Shown: positions 1-9,851 of the stretch, piece after piece | Layout: each line of letters begins with the position of its first letter | How positions within the stretch are numbered: the first letter of the stretch is position 1 | NCBI GenBank assembly: GCA_020723665.1 | Contig: DYIL01000009.1 | Span: 1-64,000, forward strand | Source of the DNA: Methyloversatilis universalis | GTDB taxonomy: Bacteria; Pseudomonadota; Gammaproteobacteria; Methylococcales; Methylococcaceae | Length of the DNA stretch: 64,000 bases | Reading direction: 5' to 3' | The notes under the pieces: generated by a model | What the model saw: the letters and a program-made list of their open reading frames with translations, nothing else | What the model was told of the DNA's origin: nothing | Databases searched by the model: none | Made by a program: the position numbers and the translations under genes

Positions 1-204
1 TCGTTGCCCACTACCTATGGTAGGAGCATCGAATTTTTCAACAGCCTGTTAAGGGGCCATCCGAGAGGGCGTCTGCCGGTTCGGGAACTATGTGTTGCTT
101 ACACGCAAAACAGTAGCGGGTTAGCAACGAAGCGTAGCGTTCTGTCGGGAGTTTTATGATATAGTCGCGACGATTTTCGATTTCGGACTTATGGGGAAAA
201 CACA
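1..204. other. Upstream region of hpnM
   Basis: No gene is seen between the window edge and hpnM. A TATAGT hexamer at 160-165 could be a -10 box for hpnM, but no good -35 box stands at the right distance. A GGGGA ribosome binding site lies about 9 bases before the hpnM start. Confidence 0.4.
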
Positions 205-822
205 ATGTTTCTTCAATTTTTCTTGGGACTGTTTCTGATCGTTGTCTCCACCTTGTCGGTAGCAGCGGATGCCGTGGCGGACGCGAAAAAAACCGTAGAC
301 TTGCTCAACAATACCTTAATCGATGTGATGAAGGATGCCAAAAAATTGGGCTATCAGGGACGTTATAAAAAGCTCGAACCGGTGGTTAAGCAGGTGTTCG
401 AGTTCGAGGCCGTTTCCCAAATCGCCCTCGGAAACCACTGGAAGAAGCTCGATAGACAGCAGAAAACGGCGTTTATCGAGAAATTGACCGACCTCAGCAT
501 CGCCACATATGCCGCTCAGTTCAACGACTACGCGGGGGAAGAATTCAAGTACGACTCCGCCCAAGACATGAAGAGCGACCGTGTGCTGTTGCGCTATTTT
601 CTCACTGCGCCCAACGAAAAGCCCATCAAGTTCGAATATGTAGTGAATCAATTCGGCGGGCAATGGCACATCATTAACATTGTTGTCGACGGTATCAGCG
701 ACTTGGCGCTCAAGAAGGCGCAATACACCAGCGTCATCGACCGCGAAGGCTTCGACAGCCTGCTGAACAAGCTTTCGCAGAAAATCGCCGATTACTCCAG
801 CAACAATTCCACGTCCGGCTAG
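205..822 (+). CDS. hpnM: HpnM, MlaC/Ttg2D-like periplasmic hopanoid-associated protein
   Basis: A 205-residue exported protein. Residues 1-20 form a signal peptide with a likely cut after VAA, and the rest matches the MlaC/Ttg2D (toluene tolerance) family, whose members ferry lipids across the periplasm. The position beside shc, hpnG, hpnN, hpnO and hpnH supports the hopanoid-associated HpnM subtype rather than housekeeping MlaC. In that family HpnM is thought to work with the RND protein HpnN in moving hopanoids to the outer membrane. GGGGA precedes the ATG at good spacing. The gene is convergent with copD and shares a terminator with it. Family assignment is firm; the cargo is inferred from context. 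Confidence 0.88.
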   Translation: MFLQFFLGLFLIVVSTLSVAADAVADAKKTVDLLNNTLIDVMKDAKKLGYQGRYKKLEPVVKQVFEFEAVSQIALGNHWKKLDRQQKTAFIEKLTDLSIATYAAQFNDYAGEEFKYDSAQDMKSDRVLLRYFLTAPNEKPIKFEYVVNQFGGQWHIINIVVDGISDLALKKAQYTSVIDREGFDSLLNKLSQKIADYSSNNSTSG

Positions 823-900
823 GCGTCTCCGAAGATTGTGTGAAAACGGCTGGACCGGCGTTTTCATGCGGTCTGGACTGCCGATTTAACCCGGAACGAA

Positions 901-928
901 AATGCCCGCCAACTGACGGGCATTTTTT
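901..928. terminator. Bidirectional rho-independent terminator between hpnM and copD
   Basis: An 8-bp perfect stem (901-908 with 917-924) encloses an 8-base loop. It ends in a T run on the plus strand and, because the stem starts with AA, in a short T run on the minus strand as well. It sits between convergent hpnM and copD and can serve both. Confidence 0.85.
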
Positions 929-957
929 AAACGCGATGTTCGTTTCCCGGACCGGTT

Positions 958-2628
958 TCAGAACAACGGCTCGCGATAAACCAGCAATATCAAGCCGATC
1001 AGGAACATCGCCAAGATGGCGATGAAGCCGGCGATTTTTCCTTCCAAAACACCGCCAACCGCATAACGCTCATCGGTTTCCGCCAAACGCAGTTCGAGCC
1101 AGCGCCCACTGGCCACTATGACGGCTAAAAGTCCCATGGCCGTGTGCGTCGATTGAATGAGGTATTCGCTCTTCAGCTCGAACTCCGCATGGGCGTGGGT
1201 GAGCAACAAAATGCCACCGAACGCGCACAATATCGGAAACAGATAGCGCAGTTGCCGGGCATTTCGGTTAGTGCGCGCCCGCATTTCGAGCACGCCTAAC
1301 GCGAACGCCAGAAGGGTGGCGATTCGGTGCTGGAACACTTCGCCGTTGCCAAAGGTGCTTTCCCAAAAGCCGATCGGGCCTAAGGGCCAAGTTTCGGCGT
1401 CGCTCCGGAAGAATAGGAAAATGCTCAATCCCACGAACCCCAGAGGCCAATACCTGGCCCATTCGAAGCGTTTGCTGTAGGAAAGCATCGCGACCAACGC
1501 CATCACGGTCAGAAAGATGCCCGACATATTATGATTGTAATCCGACCATTCCGTGGCCGCGGGTGACGGAACCTTGTCGACCACCGCTACGCGTCCGGGC
1601 TCTCCGGCCAGCAGCTGTTCGTGCGTGGGTGACGTGAGCCGGGGCATGCGCGGGGCGAACATCTCCGTGACTTCGGATACGGTCGCGGTCAGTTCCTTGA
1701 TATCGACGGAAGGCGGCTGAGAGGACAAGGTGGCGGCGATGAAGAGCGTACCCACCAGAATGAAGGTTTCGGCCTCGATATAGTGCGGGACCTTGTTGTC
1801 GAGTCCTTCGGTTTGGCGCCGCTCGAGCCACAGCCGACCGGCCCGGTTGTTCAGATAGGCGAATCCGAGCGCAACCATGAGCAGAAGGATCTTGGTGAAA
1901 ACCAGGCTGCCGTAGCCGGTGCCGAGAAGCCCGTCCCAACTGCCGACGTAAGTCCAGGCCAGCGGAAGCCCCGTTAGCAGGAGAAGGACGACGGAACTCA
2001 CGCCAAGCAGCGCGAAACGGGTGATGGCGACGGGCCATAACGTTTTCGCTTCTTGGGATTGCCGGCTCATGTACCACAGCGATAAGAGTTGCGCGACGCC
2101 GCCGAACCACACTGCCGCAGCAAATTGGTGCAGCACGGTCAAGATCATGAGCTGCTCCCGGTCCTCGAAGCGTCCCACGCCGTGCACTAGCCAGGCGCCG
2201 GCAATGACTAGGGGAACGATCAAAATCGCAGCGAGATTCCAGGAAGACGGCTTGTCCGGTGTCTGTTGCAGTTGGCCGGCGACAAAAATAAGGCCCAAGG
2301 AAAGCAGTAAGCGTATCAGTCCAGCCTGGAACTGAACGGTGCCGATGTAAGCGTCGGCCGGGAATTCGCCCAAAACCGATGCCAAAACGACCGCCTTGAT
2401 GACTAGTTTGAGTCCCTGCGTGACGGCGAGAGCGATGGCTCCGGCGCGCAGCAAGGCGACAGCTCGTCGGACCACGGATTCATGGGCTGCGAAACCTGGC
2501 GACCACACCCGCAGAATGAACGCGCTCCAGAGCAGACTTCCCACGACCAACGCGTAGCTGATCAGAATCAGTCCGCCGAGGAAATCGTCGATAAAGTTGG
2601 CCAAACCTTGCATGTACATAAAGGTCAC
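958..2628 (-). CDS. copD: CopD-family copper transport membrane protein
   Basis: A 556-residue polytopic inner-membrane protein with about a dozen hydrophobic segments. The N-terminal half matches the CopD domain, with histidines near membrane segments (for example in LVHGVGR and LHQFAA); the C-terminal half is a second membrane block with HAHAE. CopD is believed to take up copper delivered by periplasmic CopC. The start overlaps the copC stop by 4 bases (ATGA), so the two are translationally coupled. The gene is the last in a minus-strand run that begins with hopanoid genes and ends at the terminator just downstream. The transport direction is family knowledge, not shown here. Confidence 0.88.
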   Translation of the reverse strand: MTFMYMQGLANFIDDFLGGLILISYALVVGSLLWSAFILRVWSPGFAAHESVVRRAVALLRAGAIALAVTQGLKLVIKAVVLASVLGEFPADAYIGTVQFQAGLIRLLLSLGLIFVAGQLQQTPDKPSSWNLAAILIVPLVIAGAWLVHGVGRFEDREQLMILTVLHQFAAAVWFGGVAQLLSLWYMSRQSQEAKTLWPVAITRFALLGVSSVVLLLLTGLPLAWTYVGSWDGLLGTGYGSLVFTKILLLMVALGFAYLNNRAGRLWLERRQTEGLDNKVPHYIEAETFILVGTLFIAATLSSQPPSVDIKELTATVSEVTEMFAPRMPRLTSPTHEQLLAGEPGRVAVVDKVPSPAATEWSDYNHNMSGIFLTVMALVAMLSYSKRFEWARYWPLGFVGLSIFLFFRSDAETWPLGPIGFWESTFGNGEVFQHRIATLLAFALGVLEMRARTNRNARQLRYLFPILCAFGGILLLTHAHAEFELKSEYLIQSTHTAMGLLAVIVASGRWLELRLAETDERYAVGGVLEGKIAGFIAILAMFLIGLILLVYREPLF

Positions 2629-3014
2629 CGCGGTTCAGAAACGTGGAAACGAATGACGTTCTCGGTGAAATGTCCGTCCGCTGCGAAAACCTTGTATTTC
2701 AGGGCGTAATCGCCAGGATCGAGAGCGGGTACTTGAATGCGCACCTCGCCCTGTTTCTTGCCTTTTTCGATCTGAACCGGATGGTAGACATCGCCTTTGC
2801 TGACCAGAAAGACCCGTGACAAGGGCAATTCCACGTTGGAATTGAAAAAGAGCACGACGGTCGTGGCGTGATTCGGCTGGATCGGGTTCTTGGTCAAGGA
2901 GGACTCGGTGACGACGGCGTGCGCCCAAGGCCGTTCGCCGTAAGCCAGAAGCATGCAGGCGGAAAACAGCAAAGCGACGAGTTTCGTTCTGCGGGATACG
3001 ATGGGTTGGTGCAT
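2625..3014 (-). CDS. copC: CopC-family periplasmic copper-binding protein
   Basis: A 129-residue exported beta-sandwich protein. A signal peptide of about 31 residues ends in PWA, so the mature protein would begin with His-Ala, as in CopC proteins that bind Cu(II) through the N-terminal histidine. The matching Asp-x-His (DGH in AADGHF) is present near the C-terminus. No methionine-rich Cu(I) loop is seen, so it probably binds only Cu(II). It lies 27 bases after hpnO and overlaps copD by 4 bases. In a methanotroph, copper import would supply particulate methane monooxygenase; that link is inferred. Confidence 0.9.
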   Translation of the reverse strand: MHQPIVSRRTKLVALLFSACMLLAYGERPWAHAVVTESSLTKNPIQPNHATTVVLFFNSNVELPLSRVFLVSKGDVYHPVQIEKGKKQGEVRIQVPALDPGDYALKYKVFAADGHFTENVIRFHVSEPR

Positions 3015-3041
3015 GGTGCGTACCGGTTGTGGATGTGGAAA

Positions 3042-4430
3042 TCAGCCCGCCTTGGATTTCAGCGCATGGCTGGTCAGGTTTTTTCCGAGGTCCCAGATGG
3101 CTCCCGGAACCTTATGGCAATCGGCGATGACATCGTCGAGAGCCTGGAGTATCCAGTGCGTGTCTTTTTCGTTGATGACCAGCGGCGGAAGAAATTTCAC
3201 CACGTTCATGCCGTGCCCGGCGACTTGGCTCAGGATGCGGTGGTTCTTGAACAAAGGAATCGTGATCGTCTGGCTGAACAGGCCTTTATTGGCGGTTTCC
3301 AGCAGGTTCCAGGCGGCCTTGAGGGAGAAGCTTTTGGGCGAGCCGAACTCGAGAGCGATCATCAGGCCCTTGCCGCGGGCTTCCTGGAACAACTCGTATT
3401 TGTCGACCAGCTGTCGCATGCCGGTCAGAAGTTCTTCCCCAAGGCGGGCGGCGTTTTCCACCAGCTTTTCGTCGTCGATGACCTTGAGCGTGGCGAGACC
3501 GGCCGCCATCGCCATATTGTTCTTGGAGAAGGTTGAACCGTGCACCACGGCGCGGTCCATACGGCTGAAGACGGCGTCCATGATGGTCTTGGTCATTGCC
3601 ACGGCGCCGACCGGGATGAACCCTCCGGACAAAGCCTTGGCCATCAAAATCATGTCGGGTTTTACCCCCCAATGTTCAATCGCCCAAAATTTGCCGGTAC
3701 GACCGATGCCGGTTTGAATCTCGTCGGCGACGAACAGCGTGCCATATTTGGCGCACAAGCGAGCCGCTTCCGGCAGGTAATCGTCGCTCGGCAGGTTGAC
3801 GCCCTTGCCTTGAATCGGTTCGACGATGAACGCCGCGACATCCTTGTTGCGCAAGGCTTTGTCCAAAGCCTCGATATCATTGAACGGGACGGCGATGCAT
3901 TCCGGCAGCAAAGGACCGAACCCGTCGCGGAAAATCTTCTCGCCGTTCAGAGATAGAGCGCCCATGGTCAGGCCGTGGAACCCGTGATCGCAGTAGACGA
4001 TCTTTTCCCGCTTGGTCGTATAGCGGCTGAACTTGATCGCCGCTTCGACGGCCTCCGCGCCCGAGTTGCAAAAGAACATCTTGCTGAGATTGTCGGGGCA
4101 AAGTTTCAGAATTTGTTCCGCGAGGAGACCGCTCAGCACGGATACGTCCATCTGCACCATGTCGGGCAGTTCGCTCCGCAGTACGTCCTGTAGGGCTTGA
4201 ATGATTCCGGGATGGTTGCGGCCGAGGGCGAAAACGCCGAAGCCGCTCAAGAGATCCAGGTATTCGTTATTCTGGTCGTCGTAAAGATAAGGGCCGCGGG
4301 CTTTCGTGTAGATGCGGTCATAGCCGATGGCCTTGAGTACCCGGACCATCTGGGTATTCAGGTAATTTTCGTGCAGTTCGAAGTTCTTGCCGCGATGGGT
4401 GGCCAGCAAATCCGCTATGTAGGTGGACAT
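3042..4430 (-). CDS. hpnO: HpnO, class III aminotransferase for aminobacteriohopanepolyol synthesis
   Basis: A 462-residue PLP-dependent class III aminotransferase. DEIQTG (Asp near 236) and AKALSGG (PLP lysine near 265) are both present. In hopanoid clusters this enzyme turns ribosylhopane-derived intermediates into 35-aminobacteriohopanetriol, the precursor of the aminotetrol and aminopentol typical of methanotrophs. I chose the ATG at 4430 because CCGAGGT stands 7-8 bases upstream; an in-frame ATG 48 bases further up lacks such a site. It lies between hpnN and copC on the same strand. Other class III aminotransferases (ornithine type) look similar, but the neighbours decide the call. Confidence 0.87.
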   Translation of the reverse strand: MSTYIADLLATHRGKNFELHENYLNTQMVRVLKAIGYDRIYTKARGPYLYDDQNNEYLDLLSGFGVFALGRNHPGIIQALQDVLRSELPDMVQMDVSVLSGLLAEQILKLCPDNLSKMFFCNSGAEAVEAAIKFSRYTTKREKIVYCDHGFHGLTMGALSLNGEKIFRDGFGPLLPECIAVPFNDIEALDKALRNKDVAAFIVEPIQGKGVNLPSDDYLPEAARLCAKYGTLFVADEIQTGIGRTGKFWAIEHWGVKPDMILMAKALSGGFIPVGAVAMTKTIMDAVFSRMDRAVVHGSTFSKNNMAMAAGLATLKVIDDEKLVENAARLGEELLTGMRQLVDKYELFQEARGKGLMIALEFGSPKSFSLKAAWNLLETANKGLFSQTITIPLFKNHRILSQVAGHGMNVVKFLPPLVINEKDTHWILQALDDVIADCHKVPGAIWDLGKNLTSHALKSKAG

Positions 4431-4481
4431 CAAAACCTCGGAAAAAAATGGGGCCGGAAAGACGCTCGAATTGTACACGGA

Positions 4482-7109
4482 TCAACGCCTGTGGGAGACC
4501 CTCAGCGTACTGAAGGCAGGCAGTACGACCATAGCGCAGATCAGGGTGAGCAGAAGGCCGATCGTGAGGATCATTCCCATGCTGGCGGTGCCTTGATGAG
4601 TGGTGAAGGCCAAGGAGGCAAAGCTGAACACCGTGGTCAGCGAGCCGTAGAAGATACCCTGGGCTTCGCTGGTGCTGAGCAGGTTTTCGTCGTCCGAACG
4701 CAGATAGTGTAGACGATGCGCCATGTGTATGCCGTTGTCGACGCCGAGGCCGAACAGCAAGGGTAGGGCGATGATGTTGGCGAAGTTGAACGAAATGTCG
4801 AGCAGCACCGTCGAAGCGGCGGTAAACAAGGACGCCAGCAGCAATGGCAACAAGACCAGCAACGTGTCCTTCAGATTTCTCAAGATCAACAGCAATAGCA
4901 CGGTGGTGGCTAGAAAAGCGATCCCGAACGCTTGTTGAAAGGCCTTGATCGCCTCGTTCATGGATTCGAGATAAGCGACGGGCACGTCGGTGACGTTCTT
5001 GTCGACTTTCTGCGCTTCAAGAATGAACTCGCGTAGATTCTCGAGATCGTTCAAGTCCTTGTTCGGGAAAATTTGCAAACGGTAGAGTCCGTCGGCGCTG
5101 ACCCAGCGGTTTTTCAAGTCCTGGGGCAGGGTTTCCATGGCAATCGGATGCGCCTGAAGGCTGTCGCGAAGATTGGCGATGGTGGTCGGAAGAGGACCTA
5201 GGATGCTGTCCTGGAGCCGGGCGAGCATCGCTTGGGCCGTGCTTTCATCCACGCTTTGGAGACGGACGCGTAACTGCGTCAGGGCTTCGTCCAAGGCTTT
5301 GATCACGCCGTTCTCACCTGCCGCGGCACGCTCCTGCAATACCTGATGAAAATTCTCGATGACCTGGGGATCGACGTTCTCTCGTGTGAGCGGGGGGAAA
5401 CTGTCGAGTTGAGGTCCCATGATGAGCGCCAAGTCGCCGATAATGGCGAGCTTCTCGTCCTGGTTTTCAGGAATGAAGTCGAAAACACTGACGACCTTGT
5501 CCACGGTCGGCAAGGCATCGAACGCGGCTTTCTTAGCTTTTACCTCGGCTTCGCTGTGTGCGAGGGATGCCAGCGTCATGGGCGAAGTGTCTTCGAATTG
5601 CAGCAGGTACTTAAACGTCTTGACCGACTCCGTATTGGGGTCGCGCAGGTTGATCGGGTTAAAGTCCACGGTAATGTCACAGAGCAGACCCACCGAAATC
5701 AAGGCGAGAACGACGGTGGCCGTGCGGATTGGGCGTGCGTAGCGAAGCGGCCAATTTGAAGACAGAAAGAAAGTGCTTTTCTTTTCCTTGCCTCGGCGTG
5801 AAGGCTTCAAAGGCATGATTTTCAGCAACGCTGGCAGTATGGTGAAGGTTGTCGCCAGCGCGATGAACATGCTGGTGCCGGCAATGATGCCGAGTTCCGC
5901 AACGCCGGAGTAATTGGTGGGGATGAAGGCATAGAGGCCGGTCGCCGCGGTGATGGCGCACAAAACGAGCGAAGATCCGGTGGATGTCAAGGTTTCCCGC
6001 AAGGCTTCGCGCTGCGACACCCCGCGCAGCACCAACTCCCGGTAGCGCAGACAGAAATGCGAGGAATAGGCGTCACCCATGCCGATGAACAGAACGGCGA
6101 AGCCGATGGAGATCAGATTGAGCTGGCCAATGGCGACGGTTGCGAAGCCCAGCGAGAAAATCAGTCCTACGGTCAGCGCGACAAAGGTCGCGAACATGAG
6201 CTTGAAGGATCGGTAAGCGACCCAAAGCGTCGCCGAAACGAGAACGATGGATGCGACGCTGGCGAGCGAAACGCCGGTGCCGACGGTCAACATTTCTTCG
6301 TGTTCCAGCACCACTTCGCCGGTTTTGCGGACACTGACATCGGCAAGATCGCCTTGCAGCACTTCCGCCAAGACTTTGTCGATGGCCGTGATCGATCTTT
6401 CGGCGGGCAACAATTCCTCGAAATTGAGGACTGGTGTGATATTGATAAACCGTTTGGTGACCCCCAGACCCTCGTCTCGGGTGAGCATCAACTGCTGCCA
6501 CGACAGCCGGTATGGTTTGCCTTCGGCGGCTGCGACGACCGCCTCGCGAATCTTTTCCAGCAAAGGATTCAGTTCGATCTCGAAGCCTTCTTCCGACGCT
6601 TTCAGGGCTTCGCCCAGAATATCGAGAAGACCGCCGAGACTGTTGTTTTCCGAGATGCGACCGATAAACGGCTGGGCATTGGCGAGCTGGGCGGACAAAT
6701 CCTCCAATTCTTCCAAATCCAGATAGAGCAATCCGTTTCGAGCAAAAAACTCCCCTTCGTCCGGGATGTGGACTGCCTTGATGTCGGTCGTATTCTGTCT
6801 GAGCTTCTCGCCGATCAGCTTGACCGCGTCGGCGGTTTCCTCGGGCGTCTTGCCTTCGACCAGAAGAATGATGGTGCTGACGTCCTGAGGGAATGCCTTT
6901 TCCAGCCTGATGCGGTTTTGCTGGAACGGCAGTTCCGTGGAAATCATGTCCGCCGTGTTCGTGTCGAACTGCAGGTTGTCCTTTGTGTACTGGAGCGTGA
7001 ACCCGGCGGCGATCAAGAACAGCACGACGACCGGCCATGGCCGGTTGAGGACGTTTTCTTCCCACCAGTGGACGGCGCGAATGAAAAGGTTCTCGGCGGT
7101 TCTGCTCAT
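4482..7109 (-). CDS. hpnN: HpnN, RND-type hopanoid transporter
   Basis: An 875-residue RND/MMPL-superfamily membrane protein. One membrane segment near residues 25-42 is followed by a large periplasmic domain, then a block of about five segments (roughly 275-420) with the typical GMGDAYSSH sequence, a second periplasmic domain, and a matching C-terminal block with GLGVDNGIHMAH. The duplicated layout fits HpnN, which is needed to place hopanoids in the outer membrane in Rhodopseudomonas and Burkholderia. It sits between hpnO (51 bases) and hpnG (19 bases). Its likely periplasmic partner HpnM is at 205-822 on the other strand. Confidence 0.9.
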   Translation of the reverse strand: MSRTAENLFIRAVHWWEENVLNRPWPVVVLFLIAAGFTLQYTKDNLQFDTNTADMISTELPFQQNRIRLEKAFPQDVSTIILLVEGKTPEETADAVKLIGEKLRQNTTDIKAVHIPDEGEFFARNGLLYLDLEELEDLSAQLANAQPFIGRISENNSLGGLLDILGEALKASEEGFEIELNPLLEKIREAVVAAAEGKPYRLSWQQLMLTRDEGLGVTKRFINITPVLNFEELLPAERSITAIDKVLAEVLQGDLADVSVRKTGEVVLEHEEMLTVGTGVSLASVASIVLVSATLWVAYRSFKLMFATFVALTVGLIFSLGFATVAIGQLNLISIGFAVLFIGMGDAYSSHFCLRYRELVLRGVSQREALRETLTSTGSSLVLCAITAATGLYAFIPTNYSGVAELGIIAGTSMFIALATTFTILPALLKIMPLKPSRRGKEKKSTFFLSSNWPLRYARPIRTATVVLALISVGLLCDITVDFNPINLRDPNTESVKTFKYLLQFEDTSPMTLASLAHSEAEVKAKKAAFDALPTVDKVVSVFDFIPENQDEKLAIIGDLALIMGPQLDSFPPLTRENVDPQVIENFHQVLQERAAAGENGVIKALDEALTQLRVRLQSVDESTAQAMLARLQDSILGPLPTTIANLRDSLQAHPIAMETLPQDLKNRWVSADGLYRLQIFPNKDLNDLENLREFILEAQKVDKNVTDVPVAYLESMNEAIKAFQQAFGIAFLATTVLLLLILRNLKDTLLVLLPLLLASLFTAASTVLLDISFNFANIIALPLLFGLGVDNGIHMAHRLHYLRSDDENLLSTSEAQGIFYGSLTTVFSFASLAFTTHQGTASMGMILTIGLLLTLICAMVVLPAFSTLRVSHRR

Positions 7110-7128
7110 CGGCGTTTGCTTGCGAGAA

Positions 7129-7854
7129 TTAACCGTCGGCGGACGGCGTAAGAAAAAGATCCGTTCCCAAGCGACGCGCGGCTCGCCGCAACGTGTTCAC
7201 CGCAGCGTGGAAAGCCTTCCCGAGCCTGGCCAAGGTGGCGAACTCGGCAGGATGGGCCAAGGCATATCCCAGGAGCTTCGTCAGGTTGATATCACCGCGG
7301 TTATCGACGGCGACGGTCACGGCGTTCGGAAGATTCATGTCGGCCGAATCGGCTATGGCCCGAACCGCGAGAAAAGGTAGTCCTTGGGCCGTCGCGACCG
7401 ATGCTACGGCAGCGCTTTCCATATCGACGGCAACTGCGCCTTTTGTCGAATGAAGCTTCTGTTTTTCCGCCGCATTCGCGACGATTTCGAAGTTTCCCAA
7501 CAAAGGACCGGTTAAGACCCGCGTCGCCGGCGCCAAGGTTTTCCGAACCCGTTCGTGCCATTCCGGGCAGACCGCATGTCGGCTGCCGTCCGGCGCAAGG
7601 ATTTGCCGGGGCAGTACCAGATCGCCCGCATTCAGAGTGGGGGCTAGGGCCGCGGCGCAGCCCCAGCTGACCAGAGCGCCGACTTTGTGCTCAAGCAACC
7701 GGGCCGCGGCGTTGTACGCATGAGTCGGTCCGGCACCAGAGACGATCAGGCGATGACCGCCTGGCAGTTCCACCAGTTCGTTAAAACGAATGCGCCGCCG
7801 GACCAGCGTTCGAGCCTCGGCCGGCAGCGCGATGACAAACCCGACTGAGTTCAC
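7129..7854 (-). CDS. hpnG: HpnG, adenosylhopane phosphorylase-like protein
   Basis: A 241-residue member of the purine nucleoside phosphorylase/MTA nucleosidase superfamily. The VDMESAA motif, which holds the ribose-binding Met-Glu, is present, as is the glycine-rich VSGAGPTHA segment. HpnG releases adenine from adenosylhopane to give (phospho)ribosylhopane, the step after HpnH. I take the GTG at 7854 as start: it overlaps the shc stop as GTGA, and the following NSVGFVIALPAE matches a normal family N-terminus. A longer frame reaching 7968 would run deep inside shc and is not credible. Confidence 0.87.
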   Translation of the reverse strand: MNSVGFVIALPAEARTLVRRRIRFNELVELPGGHRLIVSGAGPTHAYNAAARLLEHKVGALVSWGCAAALAPTLNAGDLVLPRQILAPDGSRHAVCPEWHERVRKTLAPATRVLTGPLLGNFEIVANAAEKQKLHSTKGAVAVDMESAAVASVATAQGLPFLAVRAIADSADMNLPNAVTVAVDNRGDINLTKLLGYALAHPAEFATLARLGKAFHAAVNTLRRAARRLGTDLFLTPSADG

Positions 7855-9824
7855 GCCGTGCCGTAGCGCTCGTTGCGATAGCGCGCCAGCGCCCAGAGCG
7901 GGAAGAATTTGTCGTAGCCGTGGTATTTCAGATAAAAGACCCGTGGGAAGCCGGGCGCGGTGAAACACTCGTCCTTCCAGAAACCATCGGCATTTTGGGT
8001 TCGGATGAGATAGTCGACGCCGGCCTCGACCTCAGGCGAATCGGCTTCGTCCGCTGCCATCAATGCAAGCAATGCCAGACCGGTCTGGAACGCCGTGCTG
8101 GTGTGAAAACGGCCCCGCTTTTCGGGGCTGGCGTCGTGATAGGTGAAGTTGTCCTCGCCCCAGCCGCCGTCCGGGCGTTGTACGCTCTTCAGCCAAGCAA
8201 CGGCTCTTCGTACGCTGGGATCGGTCTTGGGGATGCCCGCGGCCTCGAAGCCCACGAGCACCGACCATGTGCCGTAAATGTAGTTGGTGCCCCAGCGTCC
8301 AAACCAGGAGCCATCGGGTTCCTGTTCCTTACGCAGATACTCGATCGTACGATCCAGTACCGGTTTGAGATCCGGGCGCCGCTTCAGCATTCGGGCCAAA
8401 AACATCGCGCAGCGCCCGCTGACGTCGGCGGTGGGCGGGTCGAGCAGGGCGCCGTGATCCGCGAACGGAATATGATTCAGATGGTAATGCGTGTTGTTCG
8501 CGTCGAACGCGCCGTATCCGCCGTTATCAGATTGCATGCCGGCGATCCAGTTGGCGGCGCGGCGAAGGTTCTCGTCGAATTCGGGGTTTTCGGCTTGAGC
8601 CAGAGCTTGCGCGACCACGGCGCTGTCGTCGACGTCCGGGTAGTAGGTGTTTGCGAACTGGAATGCCCAGCCGCCGCCTTCCACATTCGGCCGGTTCACA
8701 CGCCAATCGCCAGGCTCGTCGGTGAGTTGCTTGCTCGCCAGCCAGCGGAGCCCCTTCGTCAATGCGTCGGCGAGTTGCGGGTCTTTTTCGAACTTGTTGA
8801 CTTCCTGCAATGCCAGGCTGGAGAGCCCGGTGTCCCAGATCGGCGAGACGCACGGTTGGCAATAGGCGCTGTCTTCTCCGATAACCAGCAGGCGGTCGAT
8901 GGCCTCTTTTGCGATGCGGCGGTTCTCGTCTTCCGGAGGGAAACCGAGGCAGTCCATGGCTTCATAAGCGTTGACCATGGCGGGGAAGATGGCGCCTAGA
9001 CCGTCTACCCCATTCAAGCGCGCCATGAACCAATCGCGCGCTTTTTCGGTCGCTTTCCGGCGTACCGCCTTCGGGATCAGCGGCTCCATCAGCCGGCCGA
9101 TGCGTTCCAGCGCCAGAACGCACTTCCCGAGCGGCGTCTTGACATGGCTGAAGTAATTTCGCTCCTTTTCCGGCGCGACCGTGAAGAGTTCTGGAATGCC
9201 GATCTTGCTCGGGTTGCGCGCCTTCACTTTGTTGCTGCAAAGAATGAACAAAGGCACCATCACCGTGCGCGACCAGTAGGAGACCTTGTCCAGGTGAAAC
9301 GGAAACCAGCGCGGCAGCAGCATGATTTCCACCGGGATGAACGGCACGGCACGCCACGGAACCTGTTCGAACATGGCCATCATGATGCGGGTGAAGACGT
9401 TGGCGCGCGCTGCACCACCGCGGGCCAGGATCCATTCCCGGGCTTTTTTCATGTGCGGGGCGTCGATGTCGTCGCCGGCCAGCTTCAATGCGTAATAGGC
9501 TTTTACGGTACAGCTGATATCGCCGGGACCTCCGAAGAATAGCGGATAACTGCCGTCTTCCTGCTGGTGGGCGCGGAGATAATTGGCGATTTTGGTCTGC
9601 AACGCCGTGTCGATTTCGTCCATGTAATGCATCATCAGGATGTATTCGGCCGGGATCGTGCAGTCGGCTTCGAGCTCGAATACCCAATAGCCCGATGGAT
9701 GTTGCAATCCCAGCAGTTCCTGTTTGGCACGGCGGATGGCGTTGTCCAAGGGCGATTCGTTATAAGGCTGGATGAAAGCCGTATCGAGAGCAGGAAATGC
9801 AGTCGCTTCTTTCAACATGAGCAA
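7851..9824 (-). CDS. shc: Squalene-hopene cyclase
   Basis: A 657-residue class II triterpene cyclase that folds squalene into hopene (diploptene) and diplopterol at the cytoplasmic membrane face. The catalytic motif is DVDDS at 397-401, a variant of the usual DxDDTA that keeps the acid pair. Several QW repeats are visible, for example QEPDGSWFGRWG, QRPDGGWGE and QNADGFW. Length is normal for bacterial Shc. It is second in the run sqs-shc-hpnG-hpnN-hpnO-copC-copD, 27 bases after the squalene synthase. This is the key enzyme of the hopanoid pathway. Confidence 0.96.
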   Translation of the reverse strand: MLMLKEATAFPALDTAFIQPYNESPLDNAIRRAKQELLGLQHPSGYWVFELEADCTIPAEYILMMHYMDEIDTALQTKIANYLRAHQQEDGSYPLFFGGPGDISCTVKAYYALKLAGDDIDAPHMKKAREWILARGGAARANVFTRIMMAMFEQVPWRAVPFIPVEIMLLPRWFPFHLDKVSYWSRTVMVPLFILCSNKVKARNPSKIGIPELFTVAPEKERNYFSHVKTPLGKCVLALERIGRLMEPLIPKAVRRKATEKARDWFMARLNGVDGLGAIFPAMVNAYEAMDCLGFPPEDENRRIAKEAIDRLLVIGEDSAYCQPCVSPIWDTGLSSLALQEVNKFEKDPQLADALTKGLRWLASKQLTDEPGDWRVNRPNVEGGGWAFQFANTYYPDVDDSAVVAQALAQAENPEFDENLRRAANWIAGMQSDNGGYGAFDANNTHYHLNHIPFADHGALLDPPTADVSGRCAMFLARMLKRRPDLKPVLDRTIEYLRKEQEPDGSWFGRWGTNYIYGTWSVLVGFEAAGIPKTDPSVRRAVAWLKSVQRPDGGWGEDNFTYHDASPEKRGRFHTSTAFQTGLALLALMAADEADSPEVEAGVDYLIRTQNADGFWKDECFTAPGFPRVFYLKYHGYDKFFPLWALARYRNERYGTA

Positions 9825-9851
9825 AGAATCCCCTATTTTTAAATTGGTTTC

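Noticed and set aside
4482-7109. Heavy-metal or drug RND efflux pump
   Set aside because: No membrane-fusion or outer-membrane partner, and the MMPL-like architecture and location between hpnG and hpnO point to HpnN.
6057-7151. A 364-codon plus-strand open frame opposite hpnN
   Set aside because: Antisense shadow of the hpnN coding sequence, with low-complexity charged translation.
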